Shown in pieces: positions 62,093 to 64,000 of a stretch of DNA of 64,000 nt. The translations under genes and the position numbers were made by a program. Each line of letters starts with the position of its first letter. Positions within the stretch are counted from its first letter, which is position 1. Source of the DNA: Candidatus Kryptonium thompsonii (GTDB lineage Bacteria; Bacteroidota; Ignavibacteria; Kryptoniales; Kryptoniaceae); the NCBI GenBank assembly GCA_001442925.1, contig LDXX01000005.1:294995-358994 (forward strand), read 5' to 3'. A model generated the notes under the pieces. That model saw only the letters and a list, made by a program, of their open reading frames with translations, searched no databases and had not been told where the DNA came from.

Positions 62093-64000
62093 TTACTTTA
62101 TCACCACCATCTTTTTAACATCTCTAAAGATACTCCTTCCTTCTTCCACAGCCTCCATAACATAGAAATAAACTCCACTTGAAACCTCAACATTATCACT
62201 TCTCCTCCTGCTATCCCACACAACCTCATAATACCCAGGCTTGAAATAATCATCAACAAGCACTGTGACCTCTCTCCCTATGACATCGTAAACTTTTATA
62301 ATCACACGACTATACCTGGGCACATGATATCTTATAACCGTATTCGGATTAAATGGATTTGGATAATTCTGCAAAAGTGCAAACTCCTTCGGAACATCTG
62401 GAATAGTGCTAAGTTCTATCCTTTCATAAAAATCATATACATTCCCTGAAACCCCAAACAATTCATAAGCAATCACACCCTCACCTTTTGATTCCTTGAT
62501 CGCTTTAAACTCAATCCTTGCAACAACATCGTTCCCCAACATACCCAAATTACCAAAATTCGCAAAGTCAATCACAATCAACCCATTCACCGAATCAACA
62601 TAACTTAAGAAGATCGTCTTGCCACTATCAAGTTTACCAAACACATCTCTATCTTTTATCCCGACAAATTGTAAAACTTCAGGATCATATTTGAAAACAA
62701 ACTCACCCGCATAAATTGTATCTGAAAAACCATTCGCTAAATTGAACCTAACATCATAATTGATGTACTTGTCGTTCGATCCGCCAATACGACTGTACTT
62801 GTTAAATGGCTCAATCCTATCGAGCATCAATAATTGCTCTTTATAAGCTTTGGCTACAGTTATTACTAATCCGTTTGAGTCATCGTTCTCAAATAATTTG
62901 CTTGCCAACTTGAACCCACCAGTTTTAACCGTCCAATTCCAGTTCATCACGAAAACCATCAAATCTTCAAAATCAACTTTGCCATCTGGTTGAACTATCA
63001 TCTGCGGTGGTTTGCCGGTCGCAGGTCCAATCTCTCTACTTGCGTGCTTATTAACCCACACATCCCTGAACAAAGCAAGATCTTCAATGTTAACTTTTTT
63101 ATCAAGGTTATAATCCCCAGGAATCGTTGAAACAAATGTCAAAGTTACATCATCAACAGGTGAACCTTCTGGATCTCCATCTTTATCCCCATCAAAGGTA
63201 TTTCCATTTGAATCCCTAAGGCTATCTGCAATTATTTTTACAGTTACCGTCTCAGCAGAAGCGAAGTGGGGAGATGGGATAAGATAAAAAACGCTGTCAA
63301 AAGATGATGCGTTAAATCGATGTTCACCTGTCAAACTCCCATAAATTTTTACCCCAGCTCCAACCCCATAAACTTTTCTATCAAACCTTAACTTAATGGT
63401 ATCGTTATAGAAGCTGACATTGATTGGATAAGATGAAAGAATAATTGGGCCTGTTTGATTGTCAACCTTAAATCTTCCAGATATAGCATATCTACCTGTA
63501 TCCCTATCAAACGGCGTTATCTTAAAGTAAACCCAAACATCTTGATTCGGTAAATCAGAATCCGATAACCATATCACACCAAGCGTATCATTATACCTCG
63601 ACCCCATCCTTACAGTTGCACCTCTCCAATTCATCGTATCACCAACTGAATACTCAAACTTAAAACTCAACAAATCTCTCTCCTGATCAAACGCAACAAA
63701 CTTGATCTCAAACGCCCCTGATTTCTCAACTTGCGGCGTTTCAACATATGTTATAACAGGAACCTCATTATTATCAAGATGAAATACTATCGTATCAGCT
63801 ACACCAACAACCATATCCTTTGGAACAACTCTAAACATCAACGAATCTATATCTTGACCATCCAAATCTAAATTCGACTTCCACACAAACGAACCTGAAT
63901 ATTTCCTATACCCTACAACAGTATCACCCTCAACTCTAGCCCTATGCCACGAACCATCATAAAAATACTCTGGAACAAGAACTACCTCAGACAATGTGTC
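62093..64000 (-). CDS. Cohesin/dockerin-like T9SS-sorted surface protein (partial, 5' end beyond window)
   Basis: At least 635 codons; the frame stays open to the right edge. Visible parts, in order, are Ig-like beta domains, then a dockerin-like pair of Ca loops (GDYNLDKKVNIEDLALFRDV and PDGKVDFEDLMVFVMNW). A cohesin-like domain follows (TIYAGEFVFKYDPEVLQFVG, GNDVVARIEFKA), and the last 80 residues are a type IX sorting domain (ALLQNYPNPFNPNTVIRYHV, IIKVYDVIGREVTVLVDD, SSGVYFYVMEA). It is a large secreted or surface-anchored protein; ligand unknown. Confidence 0.85.
   Translation of the reverse strand, partial: DTLSEVVLVPEYFYDGSWHRARVEGDTVVGYRKYSGSFVWKSNLDLDGQDIDSLMFRVVPKDMVVGVADTIVFHLDNNEVPVITYVETPQVEKSGAFEIKFVAFDQERDLLSFKFEYSVGDTMNWRGATVRMGSRYNDTLGVIWLSDSDLPNQDVWVYFKITPFDRDTGRYAISGRFKVDNQTGPIILSSYPINVSFYNDTIKLRFDRKVYGVGAGVKIYGSLTGEHRFNASSFDSVFYLIPSPHFASAETVTVKIIADSLRDSNGNTFDGDKDGDPEGSPVDDVTLTFVSTIPGDYNLDKKVNIEDLALFRDVWVNKHASREIGPATGKPPQMIVQPDGKVDFEDLMVFVMNWNWTVKTGGFKLASKLFENDDSNGLVITVAKAYKEQLLMLDRIEPFNKYSRIGGSNDKYINYDVRFNLANGFSDTIYAGEFVFKYDPEVLQFVGIKDRDVFGKLDSGKTIFLSYVDSVNGLIVIDFANFGNLGMLGNDVVARIEFKAIKESKGEGVIAYELFGVSGNVYDFYERIELSTIPDVPKEFALLQNYPNPFNPNTVIRYHVPRYSRVIIKVYDVIGREVTVLVDDYFKPGYYEVVWDSRRRSDNVEVSSGVYFYVMEAVEEGRSIFRDVKKMVVIK

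Noticed and set aside
1..64000. tRNA, rRNA, tmRNA, riboswitch or insertion-sequence genes
   Set aside because: Gaps were read for cloverleaf-like segments, known RNA motifs and transposase phrases; none was seen. A covariance-model scan would be decisive.

Overview
The window is a low-G+C bacterial chromosome segment. Several traits point to the Bacteroidota/Chlorobiota/Ignavibacteria (FCB) side of the tree, most plausibly a thermophilic lineage such as Candidatus Kryptonia. There are three proteins with FlgD-like or T9SS-type C-terminal sorting modules (two end in NYPNPFNP-type domains), a PorV/PorQ-like outer-membrane protein, a futalosine-pathway menaquinone gene (mqnC), a group 3b-type bidirectional [NiFe] hydrogenase, and a promoter matching the Bacteroidota TAnnTTTG rule. 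The taxonomic call is inference from gene content and style; no rRNA or tRNA gene is visible.

Layout. 0-10 kb: pfkA, then a long run of minus-strand housekeeping genes (PHP phosphatase, DUF2520 protein, MEMO1 and AMMECR1, ispE, cobalamin adenosyltransferase, SirB1-like, LOG, SDR, fRMsr, YgfZ/GcvT-like). 9.9-11.2 kb: a secreted cytochrome P460 behind a promoter whose start region is a 21-bp palindrome, followed by a MarR regulator with a Cys/His-rich tail. 11.2-13.2 kb: a compact Type II restriction-modification pair. 13.4-15.6 kb: a secreted DPP IV-type peptidase.

15.6-29.3 kb is the most unusual block. Nine tightly packed minus-strand genes encode an FlgD/discoidin surface protein, a PorV-like protein, a 992-aa outer-membrane barrel with Asp-rich loops, a 1051-aa TPR protein, ExbB, ExbD, a TonB-like transmembrane protein whose C-terminus is a DUF4159 domain, a lipoprotein, and a second DUF4159 protein that is a lipoprotein. 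I read this as a proton-driven envelope machine in which DUF4159 replaces the usual TonB C-terminal domain. 29.4-36.3 kb: trmB, a fused pabBC flanked by 28-bp direct repeats, an ABC exporter preceded by tiny Cys-containing ORFs, a DUF2231 membrane protein and a HIT protein. 36.3-43.5 kb: nuoABCDEF followed by two small lipoproteins, pheA and ftsX. 43.6-47.2 kb: an OPT transporter and a MuiA-like protein.

47.6-53.3 kb is a Type I restriction-modification island (hsdR, hsdM, hsdS, DUF3800-like relic). It is visibly richer in G+C than its surroundings, and its HsdR carries an inserted carboxypeptidase-regulatory-like beta domain. 53.4-64 kb: a T9SS-sorted secreted protein, tadA, mqnC, a six-gene hydrogenase operon (hydB, cyclic-nucleotide-binding-fold protein, hydG, hydD, hydA, maturation protease), a small secreted protein, and the C-terminal part of a large cohesin/dockerin-like T9SS-sorted protein that runs off the right edge.

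Together the genes suggest a respiratory heterotroph. It oxidises NADH through a Nuo complex into a menaquinone pool, balances NAD(P)H with a cytosolic hydrogenase, takes up and digests peptides (OPT, DPP IV), and invests heavily in cell-surface proteins and restriction defence.
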